From: JBFLVN01 sp040758475
GTDB taxonomy: Bacteria; JAGRBM01
DNA length: 5,156 bases
Direction: 5' to 3'
NCBI GenBank assembly: GCA_040758475.1
Contig: JBFLVN010000261.1
Location: 1-5,156, forward strand
Part shown: piece after piece, positions 1 to 5,156 of the stretch
How positions within the stretch are numbered: position 1 is the stretch's first letter
Layout of the letters: each line of letters starts with the position of its first letter
The notes under the pieces: model-generated
The model's database searches: none
Told to the model about the DNA's origin: nothing
What the model saw: only the letters and a program-made list of their open reading frames with translations
Position numbers and translations under genes: made by a program

Positions 1-266
1 ATTAGCGCGGGAGCCAGCCAATCGTTCGGAAGACGAATCAAAACGACCCCCGAATGGGATTTCCCCTCAAATTGAGAAATATCGGAAAAGTCCGTGTCTG
101 CCGTAATCACAGTCAAAGCATGAGACTGCGCGTAGACAAATATCTCTTCATCCGGCTTTCCATCCAAATCGACATCCCGCACGTCAACAGCTTCGTGACC
201 GGCATCGCGCAAAGCGCGCGCGAGTCCCCGAGGGAGGTCCTCATCGACGAGAAAACGGAATTTCAA
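1..266 (-). CDS. DUF5615 PIN-like toxin, partial (C-terminus beyond left edge)
   Basis: This is the putative ribonuclease toxin of a DUF433/DUF5615 toxin-antitoxin pair; family members have a PIN-like fold and are presumed metal-dependent RNases. I translated 88 residues. The N-terminus reads KFRFLVDEDLP, with the conserved acidic cluster at D8-E9-D10. Next come an LRDAGHEA helix (19-26), the family's DEEI motif (D39-I42), VITADTDF (53-60, acidic D57 and D59), and a GVVLIRLP strand (73-80). These acidic residues are the expected metal ligands. The frame is open to position 1, so the last part, usually a few tens of residues, is missing. The start is TTG at 266-264, overlapping the antitoxin stop as TTGA, with a weak GGAAG ribosome site at 281-277. 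Expression should be coupled to the antitoxin. GC is about 49% over 1-180, below recG. The family is clear; RNase activity is inferred. Confidence 0.88.
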   Translation of the reverse strand, partial: MKFRFLVDEDLPRGLARALRDAGHEAVDVRDVDLDGKPDEEIFVYAQSHALTVITADTDFSDISQFEGKSHSGVVLIRLPNDWLAPAL

Positions 267-496
267 GCGGATTTTGCTTCCAAAAATCGTTCTTCGGCTA
301 CTCGCATAGCGGCATAAGAAATGGCCGCCAGAATATCTTCTCGAACCACGCCGTACTCGCGTTCAATCTCTTCAAAAGATGCTCCACCCGCAATTTGGCC
401 CAAAATTATGTACACGGGTATGCGAGTCCCCTGAATAACGGGTTTTCCGCCTTTGATTTTCGGATCGGCCGCGATCCGGGGAGCGACTTCCGCCAT
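263..496 (-). CDS. DUF433 antitoxin (VapB-like partner of DUF5615)
   Basis: This 77-residue protein belongs to the DUF433 family, small winged-helix proteins that act as antitoxins of PIN-like toxins and probably bind their own promoter. It shows the family pattern in order: a short lead, DPKIKGGKPVIQGTRIPV (11-28), a hydrophobic helix IILGQIAGGAS (30-40), the recognition-type segment FEEIEREYGV (41-50), and VREDILAAISYAAM (51-64). The C-terminal helix is charged and would contact the toxin. ATG at 496 is chosen because AAGGAG lies 9 nt upstream (511-506) and the conserved region begins just after it. The same frame stays open to 694, but that extension runs inside recG in another frame and is not family-like. 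The stop overlaps the toxin start by 4 nt. Length is typical. Autoregulation is inferred from the family. Confidence 0.93.
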   Translation of the reverse strand: MAEVAPRIAADPKIKGGKPVIQGTRIPVYIILGQIAGGASFEEIEREYGVVREDILAAISYAAMRVAEERFLEAKSA

Positions 497-520
497 GTTC
501 GCGCTCTCCTTGCGGGAAAT

Positions 521-550
521 ACTATACCATCTTGCTGCCCTGGGCGGAAA
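521..550 (-). promoter_or_regulatory. Candidate extended -10 promoter for the toxin-antitoxin pair
   Basis: On the minus strand TATAGT (526-521) is preceded by TGG (529-527), giving the extended -10 form TGnTATAAT with one mismatch in the hexamer. A poor -35, TTTCCG (550-545), sits 18 nt upstream, which is tolerable for an extended -10 promoter. Transcription would start near 514, leaving a leader of about 18 nt that contains the AAGGAG ribosome site of the antitoxin. It lies in the 55-nt gap after recG, the most AT-rich spot nearby, so the module probably has its own transcription as well as possible read-through from recG. No terminator is visible in the gap. Confidence 0.5.
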
Positions 551-551
551 C

Positions 552-3032
552 TCACCCCGAATGGAGGAGCCCCGCCTTGCGGGCCCAACGCCCCCGCAGG
601 ACGGCGGCCAGGAGCCGGTGCCTCGGAAGCGCCAATTCCGGATCGTCCTCCAACAACTTGGAAGCCATTTGCCGGGCTTTCTGGAGCGCCGCATGGTCCT
701 CCACGAGATTCAGGACTTTGAAATCGGGAAGACCCGACTGGCGCGTGCCGATGAACTCGCCGGGCCCCCTAATCCGCAAGTCTTCTTCCGCGATGCGGAA
801 ACCATCCGTCGTGCTTTCCATGATTTTGAGGCGTTCGCCCGCCACCGATCCCGCTTCGGGACTGGAGATGAGGAGGCAAAAGGAGCGCTCACTCCCCCGC
901 CCCACCCTTCCCCGAAGCTGATGGAGCTGCGAGAGGCCGAAGCGCTCAGCGTGCTCGACCACCATGACGGTGGCGTTGGGAACATCGATCCCCACTTCAA
1001 TCACGGTGGTCGAAACGAGCAGGTGAATCCCGCCGGAACGGAAACGGGAAATGACCTCGTCTTTCTCGTCGGCCTTCAGGCGCCCGTGGACGAGCCCGAT
1101 GCGGAAGCCCTCGAAAACTTTTTCCAGATCCTTGGCCGCGGCGATGGCATTTTGCAGGTCGATCTTCTCCGATTCCGCAACGAGGGGATAAACAACATAC
1201 GCCTGCCGCCCGGCTTCCAGTTCCCGGCGCACGAGGTCCCACGCCTGGCGACGGAGCTTTGCGGGAAAGACCTGGGTGCTGATAGGTTTTCTTCCGGCCG
1301 GAAGCTCGTCTAGCACCGAGACATCCAGCTCCCCGTAGACCGTAAGCGCGAGCGTCCTCGGAATGGGCGTCGCCGTCATTACGAGGACATGGGGCTCTTC
1401 CCCTTTCCCCTTGAGCTCGGCCCGTTGCTCGACGCCGAAGCGGTGTTGCTCGTCGATGATGGCGAGCCCCAGGTTGGCGAACTCGACTCCTTCCTGGATG
1501 AGGGCATGGGTACCCACGGCTAGTTGAATTTTCCCGGAGGCGAGGTCCGAGAGGAGCCGCCCGGCTTTCACCGTCTTGGTGGAGAATTTCCGGGAGCCCG
1601 TAAGGAGCGCGACTTCCACGCCAAGGGGCGAGAGGAATTTCTGCAAGGTGGCAAAGTGCTGCTCGGCCAGGATTTCCGTGGGGGCCATGAGAGCCGCCTG
1701 GGCCCCCGCCGCGATAGCGACGACGCAGGCCGCCCCCGCCACGACGGTTTTTCCGCTTCCCACGTCGCCTTGCAGGAGCCGGTGCATGGGGCGGGGTTTG
1801 GAAAGATCTTCCGCTATTTCGGCAAGGCTTCTTTTCTGTGCGCTTGTCAGTCCAAACGGCAAAGACTTCAAATACCGCTCCAGGAGTTCGGGCGAAGCGG
1901 GAAATGCCTTGGCCCGGGCACTCGCATACCGGCGGCGGACCTGGGCAAGGGCGAGTTGGAAGAAGAACGCCTCGTGCCAACGAAGGCGCTGGTGGTAGAG
2001 GGTCTTTGCGGCGCCAAGACGGGTAACATCGTTTCCAGGGTCGGGCCGGTGGAGTTCGAGGAGCGAATTGCCGAAAGAAGGAAGCGGCTCGCCCGGAATC
2101 TCCGGGATGCCATCCTCGACCACCATGCCGAATTTCGTCAGCGCGCTTCCAATAATCCCCCGGAGGCGCTTGGGGTGGAGCCCTTCCGTCAGCGGATAGA
2201 TCGGCACGATGGGCTCACGGGGCCCCGAATCATCGTCCTCGCCCAAGAGCTCAATTTCCGGGTGGTGGATTTCCAAAATGCCCCGGTAGTCCTTGATGGT
2301 CCCCGCCACGATGACGGCCTCGCCCAAGGGGAAGCGGTCCCGGAGCATTCGCTCGTTGAAGTGGAACCATTTGCCCCGGACGCGGCCCGTCTCGTCCTCG
2401 AAGAGCGCTTCAAAGGTCCGGCGCCCCGAGCGCCCCGCCCCACCGATCTTCGCCCGGAACACGGCGAACTCGCCCGGGGTAAGTTCCCGGATTTTCTTTA
2501 AATGCCTGCGATCCTCGTAACGGACTGGGAGGTGCCAAAGGAGGTCCCCCACCGTCTCGATCCCGAGGCGCGAGAGGACTTCGGCCATCTTGGGCCCGAC
2601 CCCTTTGATGTACGTGGCTTCGGTCCCCAGGGCTTCAAGGACCTTGTCGGGGGAAGGATTTCTCGCCAGCGCCTTGGCGAGTTCCCGTTCCCGGGCCGAA
2701 GGGGCCGAGGAAACACTTGGTTCTTCCGCCACGGGGACTTTGGGCACTTCCGTCCCAGGGAGTTCTTTTTGCCGGTATTCATCCAGGATCGCCAGGGCCT
2801 TCTGGATTCGCTCCTGGCGCTTGGGAAGGGGGAGATCGTCCAGGCCGGTGAAGATCGGATCGAGGGAATCCAAAAGCGCCGCGATGGGCGGCACGAGATC
2901 GGTCCCCGCCCGGAGGCGCTTGGAGATTTCCAAAAGGCTCTTCCCAAGCCCCCGGAAACGGGAGAGATTCTTGAAATCGTCTTTCGCCGCCGAAGAGAGC
3001 GGTCCCTCGATGGCCAGGACCGGGTCCTTCAC
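552..3032 (-). CDS. recG: ATP-dependent DNA helicase RecG
   Basis: RecG is a superfamily 2 double-strand DNA translocase that regresses stalled forks and processes branched recombination intermediates. The 826-residue frame is intact. Residues 1-130 form a charged, mostly helical N-terminal extension, absent from the roughly 690-residue E. coli protein but comparable to the Thermotoga type. A helix-hairpin-helix-like segment lies at 141-169 (YIKGVGPKMAEVL). The OB-fold wedge domain covers about 185-265. Helicase motifs follow: Walker A GDVGSGKT (422-429), Walker B DEQH (527-530), motif III TATPIPRT (553-560), LVHGRLK (647-653), TTVIEVGIDVP (675-685), and motif VI QLRGRVGRG (705-713). The C-terminal RecG signature DLRIRGPGEF with GTRQSG is at 751-767. 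The start is GTG, overlapping the phosphodiesterase stop as GTGA, with GGAG 7 nt upstream (3043-3040), so it is probably translationally coupled. All key residues are present. Confidence 0.98.
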   Translation of the reverse strand: MKDPVLAIEGPLSSAAKDDFKNLSRFRGLGKSLLEISKRLRAGTDLVPPIAALLDSLDPIFTGLDDLPLPKRQERIQKALAILDEYRQKELPGTEVPKVPVAEEPSVSSAPSARERELAKALARNPSPDKVLEALGTEATYIKGVGPKMAEVLSRLGIETVGDLLWHLPVRYEDRRHLKKIRELTPGEFAVFRAKIGGAGRSGRRTFEALFEDETGRVRGKWFHFNERMLRDRFPLGEAVIVAGTIKDYRGILEIHHPEIELLGEDDDSGPREPIVPIYPLTEGLHPKRLRGIIGSALTKFGMVVEDGIPEIPGEPLPSFGNSLLELHRPDPGNDVTRLGAAKTLYHQRLRWHEAFFFQLALAQVRRRYASARAKAFPASPELLERYLKSLPFGLTSAQKRSLAEIAEDLSKPRPMHRLLQGDVGSGKTVVAGAACVVAIAAGAQAALMAPTEILAEQHFATLQKFLSPLGVEVALLTGSRKFSTKTVKAGRLLSDLASGKIQLAVGTHALIQEGVEFANLGLAIIDEQHRFGVEQRAELKGKGEEPHVLVMTATPIPRTLALTVYGELDVSVLDELPAGRKPISTQVFPAKLRRQAWDLVRRELEAGRQAYVVYPLVAESEKIDLQNAIAAAKDLEKVFEGFRIGLVHGRLKADEKDEVISRFRSGGIHLLVSTTVIEVGIDVPNATVMVVEHAERFGLSQLHQLRGRVGRGSERSFCLLISSPEAGSVAGERLKIMESTTDGFRIAEEDLRIRGPGEFIGTRQSGLPDFKVLNLVEDHAALQKARQMASKLLEDDPELALPRHRLLAAVLRGRWARKAGLLHSG

Positions 3033-3820
3033 GCTTTCGCTCCGGGGAGAGAGTCCATGGTCTTCCGTGCCAAGTCGGGCTTGTCTGTAATAATCGCCGC
3101 CACGCCGCTAGCGGCGAGGCGTTTCATGGCCTCCGGGTCATTGACCGTCCAGACGGCCAGTTCCCTCCCCTTCCGCCGTTCTTTTGATGCCAGAACTTCC
3201 GTCGCGCGGGATTGCTCGGGATGGATCGTCACGGGATTTAGGAACGGAACGAGGAGGGATTTCAACGCCGCCATGCGCCACTTGGGTTCATAAAGGTATC
3301 CAAGCGGCACATCCGGAGCGATCTTCCTGCACGCGAAAAGAACGCGGGGATGGAAGGAACTTACGACCAGCTTTCCTTCCAAGAGGAACCGGCTCCCTTC
3401 CAGTTCCTTTAAAACCTTGGCGGCCAACTTCGCCGGATCGCCGCGCTCGTATTTGATTTCCACGTTGACGAAGAAAGAAGACGGCAGGACTTCGAGCACT
3501 TCCTTGAACAGCGGAATCCGTTCTTTCGACAACTCCTTAGAAGGCCCCCGGAGATGGAGTTCCCGTAATTCCTTCCAGGGGATTTCGTCCACGAATCCAC
3601 CGCCGTCCGTAAGCCGGTTTACCTTCTGGTCGTGGAAGACGACGATCTCTCCCGACGCGCAGGGGCGGACGTCGAACTCGACCCCCTCGGCGCCTACTTT
3701 TCCGCACTCCCGGAAGGCCAAGAGCGAGTTCTCCGGAAAAAGCGCCCGGCCGCCCCGGTGGGCGAGGATAAGGGGTTTTCGGGCGTCCGCCGCGCGGCGG
3801 AGGATTTCGAGACCGGCCAT
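3029..3820 (-). CDS. Glycerophosphodiester phosphodiesterase family protein (UgpQ-like, cytosolic)
   Basis: This 263-residue GDPD-family enzyme is expected to hydrolyse glycerophosphodiesters to sn-glycerol 3-phosphate plus an alcohol, in phospholipid-headgroup turnover. The TIM-barrel motifs are in order: LILAHRGG (17-24, catalytic H21, R22), FPENS (28-32, E30, N31), GVEFDVR (46-52, metal ligands E48 and D50), VVFHD (60-64, second catalytic H63), VNVEIK (118-123, E121 ligand), LVVSSFHP (151-158), LAVWTVND (221-228) and AAIITDKPD (241-249). There is no signal peptide or membrane segment, so it should act in the cytoplasm like UgpQ. ATG at 3820 is preferred, with GGGG 6 nt upstream; an in-frame TTG at 3832 would add four residues, and a TAG lies just above it. 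It follows the MBL gene by about 95 nt and overlaps recG by 4 nt. The exact diester substrate is not shown by the sequence. Confidence 0.94.
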   Translation of the reverse strand: MAGLEILRRAADARKPLILAHRGGRALFPENSLLAFRECGKVGAEGVEFDVRPCASGEIVVFHDQKVNRLTDGGGFVDEIPWKELRELHLRGPSKELSKERIPLFKEVLEVLPSSFFVNVEIKYERGDPAKLAAKVLKELEGSRFLLEGKLVVSSFHPRVLFACRKIAPDVPLGYLYEPKWRMAALKSLLVPFLNPVTIHPEQSRATEVLASKERRKGRELAVWTVNDPEAMKRLAASGVAAIITDKPDLARKTMDSLPGAKA

Positions 3821-3862
3821 GACTTGCCCCAAAGTGCGGGGACTCTATCCCATGGGAAAGGC

Positions 3863-3877
3863 CCGCCGCCACGGCGG
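3863..3877 (-). other. Short GC hairpin between MBL and GDPD genes
   Basis: CCGCCG (3863-3868) and CGGCGG (3872-3877) form a 6-bp stem with a 3-nt loop in the gap between the two genes. On the minus strand it is followed only by GCCTTTCCC, not by a run of T, and a pyrimidine-rich stretch lies upstream. It could be a weak attenuator or an mRNA-stabilising hairpin within the operon; it does not meet the usual standard for an intrinsic terminator. Confidence 0.35.
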
Positions 3878-3915
3878 AAAGAATGGAAAGAACCGAATGG
3901 ACTGGAAGGAAACGA

Positions 3916-4842
3916 TCAGACCCGCTGGAAACGCTTGAACTCGGGATCGGCCCGGACAGCGCCCTTCTGGGCGAGGATTTCCAGGTGTTTCTTGACGTGT
4001 TTCTTTTCGAAGTAGAGGAAGTTCTCGAAGCGCGCGAGCTGGTCCGGGCGGTAAACGACGCCCAGGTGGAGGAGTTCGTCCAGGCTCTTTTCCCCCTTGG
4101 CGAGCGCGTCCATCAAGATTCCATCGCGCCGCGCGAAGTGGGCGTAGAACGAATCGATCAAGGGGAGGAATTCCTCGCGCGTCAGCGGATAGTCGATGTG
4201 GGAGGTGAAGTAGTAATCGCACTCGAAGGCCTTGGCCTTTTCGACGCTATGGATGAAATCCGGAAGGTCGGAGACGTCGTTCCCGTACCAGGGGCCAAAA
4301 GAGGTCAAGTCGATGTCCGTCAGGAACAGGAAGGATTCTTCCGGCATAAAGAGCCCGGCATGGCCCGGCGTGTGGCCCGGAAATGCGACGATCTTCGCCT
4401 TCGTGCCGCCAGCTTCGATCGTCTCCCCCTCTGCCATCTCCCTAGCGACGGGACGATCCGAGATGCGGAAAACCATCTTCAAATTGTTGAACATCCGGCG
4501 GGAGTTTTGCGTTCCCTGCTTGTCGATCCGGGTGACGAAGTTGTCCATGTTCCGGATGGCGGAAGCGTCCTGGGCCGGCGCCCAGACTTCGGCGTCCATC
4601 GGGTAGCAGTATTCCGATGCCCGGTGGTCGGCGTGGTAGTGGGTGTAGAAGAGTACGGGGCTTTCTTTGGAGAGGGCCTGGTGAACGTTCTCACCCCCGG
4701 CGGGGTCCACGACGATCTTGCGGGGCCCGTGCAGGACGAGCGAGTTCGCCCGAAGGAGCTGGCCGCGCCCAGAGGTGCCTAGGAGCGCCTCGACGCCGCC
4801 AACTTTAAAGCCGGTCTCTGTTCGAAGGATTTCCGCAGCCAT
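3916..4842 (-). CDS. MBL-fold metallo-hydrolase with C-terminal winged-helix-like tail
   Basis: This 308-residue protein of the metallo-beta-lactamase superfamily is predicted to be a cytosolic metal-dependent hydrolase. Ligands are all visible: THYHADH (67-73; H68, H70, D72, H73), PGHTPGH (155-161, H157), LTDID (174-178, bridging D176) and TSHIDYP (213-219, H215). The N-terminal strands ANSLVLHGPRKIVVDP (32-47) are the usual family lead-in. After the fold, about 222-308 is helical and charged, ending in KKHLEILAQKGAV (284-296), which resembles the winged-helix tail of LACTB2-like members, a group that includes an RNA endonuclease. The substrate cannot be told. ATG at 4842 is chosen because conserved sequence begins there and a candidate promoter lies upstream; AAGGAA at 4860-4855 is 12 nt away, a long spacing. 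An in-frame TTG at 4926 exists but abuts the proposed -10. It heads the probable MBL-GDPD-recG unit. Confidence 0.92.
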   Translation of the reverse strand: MAAEILRTETGFKVGGVEALLGTSGRGQLLRANSLVLHGPRKIVVDPAGGENVHQALSKESPVLFYTHYHADHRASEYCYPMDAEVWAPAQDASAIRNMDNFVTRIDKQGTQNSRRMFNNLKMVFRISDRPVAREMAEGETIEAGGTKAKIVAFPGHTPGHAGLFMPEESFLFLTDIDLTSFGPWYGNDVSDLPDFIHSVEKAKAFECDYYFTSHIDYPLTREEFLPLIDSFYAHFARRDGILMDALAKGEKSLDELLHLGVVYRPDQLARFENFLYFEKKHVKKHLEILAQKGAVRADPEFKRFQRV

Positions 4843-4926
4843 GGGCCGTCGGGGTTCCTTATGCGCCGTTAGCCCCTTCCCTTCCCCCAAGACCCTAGAA
4901 TCGGGGTTACCGACGCGACGCGTCAA

Positions 4927-4955
4927 ATACTAGAACGGCCGTTCAGTGGAGGCAA
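4927..4955 (-). promoter_or_regulatory. Candidate sigma70-type promoter of the MBL-GDPD-recG unit
   Basis: On the minus strand TTGCCT (4955-4950) and TAGTAT (4932-4927) are separated by 17 nt, each matching the consensus hexamer at four positions. Transcription would begin near 4920 and give a leader of about 78 nt before the ATG at 4842. A rival -35, TTGACG (4926-4921), is better in itself but has only a poor -10 (GATTCT, 4902-4897) at 18 nt. Placement just upstream of the first gene, and a palindrome inside the spacer, favour the first choice. Confidence 0.45.
4933..4944. promoter_or_regulatory. 12-nt perfect palindrome, possible operator (LexA-like GAAC-N4-GTTC)
   Basis: GAACGGCCGTTC is a perfect dyad lying in the promoter spacer and touching the -10 box, where a bound repressor would block RNA polymerase. 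The GAAC-N4-GTTC form is the core of LexA boxes in Bacillus, actinobacteria and some other phyla, although the central GGCC does not follow the full Bacillus consensus. A TetR- or MerR-type regulator would be equally compatible. A second, shorter palindrome, GACGCGTC (4917-4924), lies over the predicted start of transcription. Confidence 0.4.
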
Positions 4956-4965
4956 GGTGGGCCTT

Positions 4966-4986
4966 CCCGGCTGGACCTTCGCCGGG
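4966..4986. repeat. Inverted repeat, 6-bp stem
   Basis: CCCGGC (4966-4971) pairs with GCCGGG (4981-4986) across a 9-nt loop. It is the first of a row of GC-rich hairpins upstream of the operon promoter. No T-run follows on either strand. Confidence 0.5.
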
Positions 4987-4995
4987 CAGCCCCCT

Positions 4996-5029
4996 CGGAC
5001 GCGGGCGGGCAGACGCCCCGCAGCGTCCG
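4996..5029. repeat. Inverted repeat, two-part stem (7 + 5 bp)
   Basis: CGGACGC (4996-5002) pairs with GCGTCCG (5023-5029). Inside it GGGCG (5003-5007) pairs with CGCCC (5014-5018) around the loop GGCAGA, leaving a 4-nt bulge CGCA. With 12 G:C-rich pairs this is the most elaborate structure in the gene-free stretch, and it would form as RNA on either strand. Confidence 0.6.
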
Positions 5030-5030
5030 C

Positions 5031-5061
5031 TGGGGCAGACCCGGCTCGGCCCTCTGCCCCA
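5031..5061. repeat. Inverted repeat, perfect 9-bp stem
   Basis: TGGGGCAGA (5031-5039) and TCTGCCCCA (5053-5061) are exact complements with a 13-nt loop. It begins one base after the preceding hairpin ends, so the two stack in tandem. The GGGCAG core also occurs at 4984 and 5007. Neither side has the T-tract expected of an intrinsic terminator. Confidence 0.6.
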
Positions 5062-5097
5062 ATAGAACACGGACGAACACCGATCACCCACGCGGGA

Positions 5098-5152
5098 CGC
5101 GGACGGACACACACCTCACCCCCGGCCATCGGCCACCCCCTCTCCGTCCGCG
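5098..5152. repeat. Inverted repeat with 10-bp arms
   Basis: CGCGGACGGA (5098-5107) is exactly complementary to TCCGTCCGCG (5143-5152), with 35 nt between the arms that include GGCCATCGGCC. The arm core CGGACG also occurs at 5070 and 4996. The stretch is short of convincing coding signal; an open minus-strand frame through it (5129-4923) has no recognisable protein features. Confidence 0.45.
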
Positions 5153-5156
5153 GAGA

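Noticed and set aside
54..317. Plus-strand open frame of 87 residues opposite the toxin
   Set aside because: Antisense to the DUF5615 gene; no ribosome site or domain seen.
263..694. Longer frame for the DUF433 antitoxin starting at 694 (143 residues)
   Set aside because: The extra 66 residues run through the recG 3' end in another frame, do not resemble the family, and the ATG at 496 has a good ribosome site.
453..1313. Plus-strand open frame of 286 residues
   Set aside because: It is antisense to recG, whose helicase motifs prove the minus frame; low-complexity composition typical of GC-rich shadow frames.
997..1980. Minus-strand open frame of 327 residues
   Set aside because: It is an alternative frame inside recG, rich in R, P and G, with no domain signature.
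1524..2501. Plus-strand open frame of 325 residues
   Set aside because: Antisense to the recG core; no recognisable domain and explained by few stops in GC-rich DNA.
2502..3293. Plus-strand open frame of 263 residues
   Set aside because: Antisense to the recG 5' end and the GDPD 3' end; no family-like motifs.
3883..4782. Plus-strand open frame of 299 residues
   Set aside because: Mirror of the MBL gene, which carries every metal-binding motif; the plus frame has no independent support.
4843..4926. TTG start at 4926 extending the MBL protein by 28 residues
   Set aside because: The start would abut the proposed -10 box, upstream of the predicted transcription start, and the added residues are unlike the family lead-in.
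4923..5129. Minus-strand open frame of 68 residues upstream of the MBL gene
   Set aside because: It crosses the promoter candidate and several hairpins, is rich in R, P, G and A, and has no recognisable feature.
4961..5156. Possible tRNA, riboswitch or CRISPR in the hairpin-rich stretch
   Set aside because: No cloverleaf, no known aptamer core, and no regularly spaced identical repeats with spacers.

Overview
The window is a compact, GC-rich bacterial segment in which every gene I can support lies on the minus strand, so the genes read from right to left. It suggests a high-GC bacterium: purine-rich Shine-Dalgarno sites, short gaps, 4-nt stop/start overlaps and one housekeeping DNA-repair gene. 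I cannot assign a phylum from the sequence alone. The RecG has the long N-terminal form known from Thermotoga and many other bacteria rather than the short E. coli form, which argues against a close enterobacterial relative.

Layout from the 5' end of transcription (right) to the 3' end (left). (1) 4956-5156 has no convincing gene. It holds four GC-rich inverted repeats (4966-4986, 4996-5029, 5031-5061, 5098-5152). (2) At 4927-4955 there is a plausible sigma70-type promoter whose spacer contains a perfect 12-nt palindrome, GAACGGCCGTTC, directly against the -10 box. (3) 4842-3916 encodes a metallo-beta-lactamase-fold hydrolase with a C-terminal helical, winged-helix-like tail. (4) After an 83-95 nt gap with a small hairpin comes a cytosolic glycerophosphodiester phosphodiesterase (3820-3029). 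(5) recG (3032-552) follows, starting with GTG and overlapping the previous stop by 4 nt (GTGA). (6) A 55-nt gap carries an extended -10 promoter. (7) A DUF433 antitoxin (496-263) and a DUF5615 PIN-like toxin (266 to beyond the left edge) follow, overlapping by TTGA.

The MBL hydrolase, the phosphodiesterase and recG are probably one transcription unit, with GDPD and recG translationally coupled. RecG remodels stalled replication forks and recombination intermediates. The phosphodiesterase is a lipid-headgroup or phosphodiester salvage enzyme. The substrate of the MBL protein is unknown. The palindrome in the promoter has the GAAC-N4-GTTC form of LexA boxes in several Gram-positive and some other phyla, so damage-inducible expression of the unit is a testable idea, not a conclusion.

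The toxin-antitoxin pair at the left is compositionally different. By hand count positions 1-180 are about 49% GC, against about 67% in two recG lines (1921-1980 and 2161-2220). It has its own promoter and looks like a laterally acquired module. I found no RNA gene, CRISPR array or insertion sequence, and no system that I would call clearly new.
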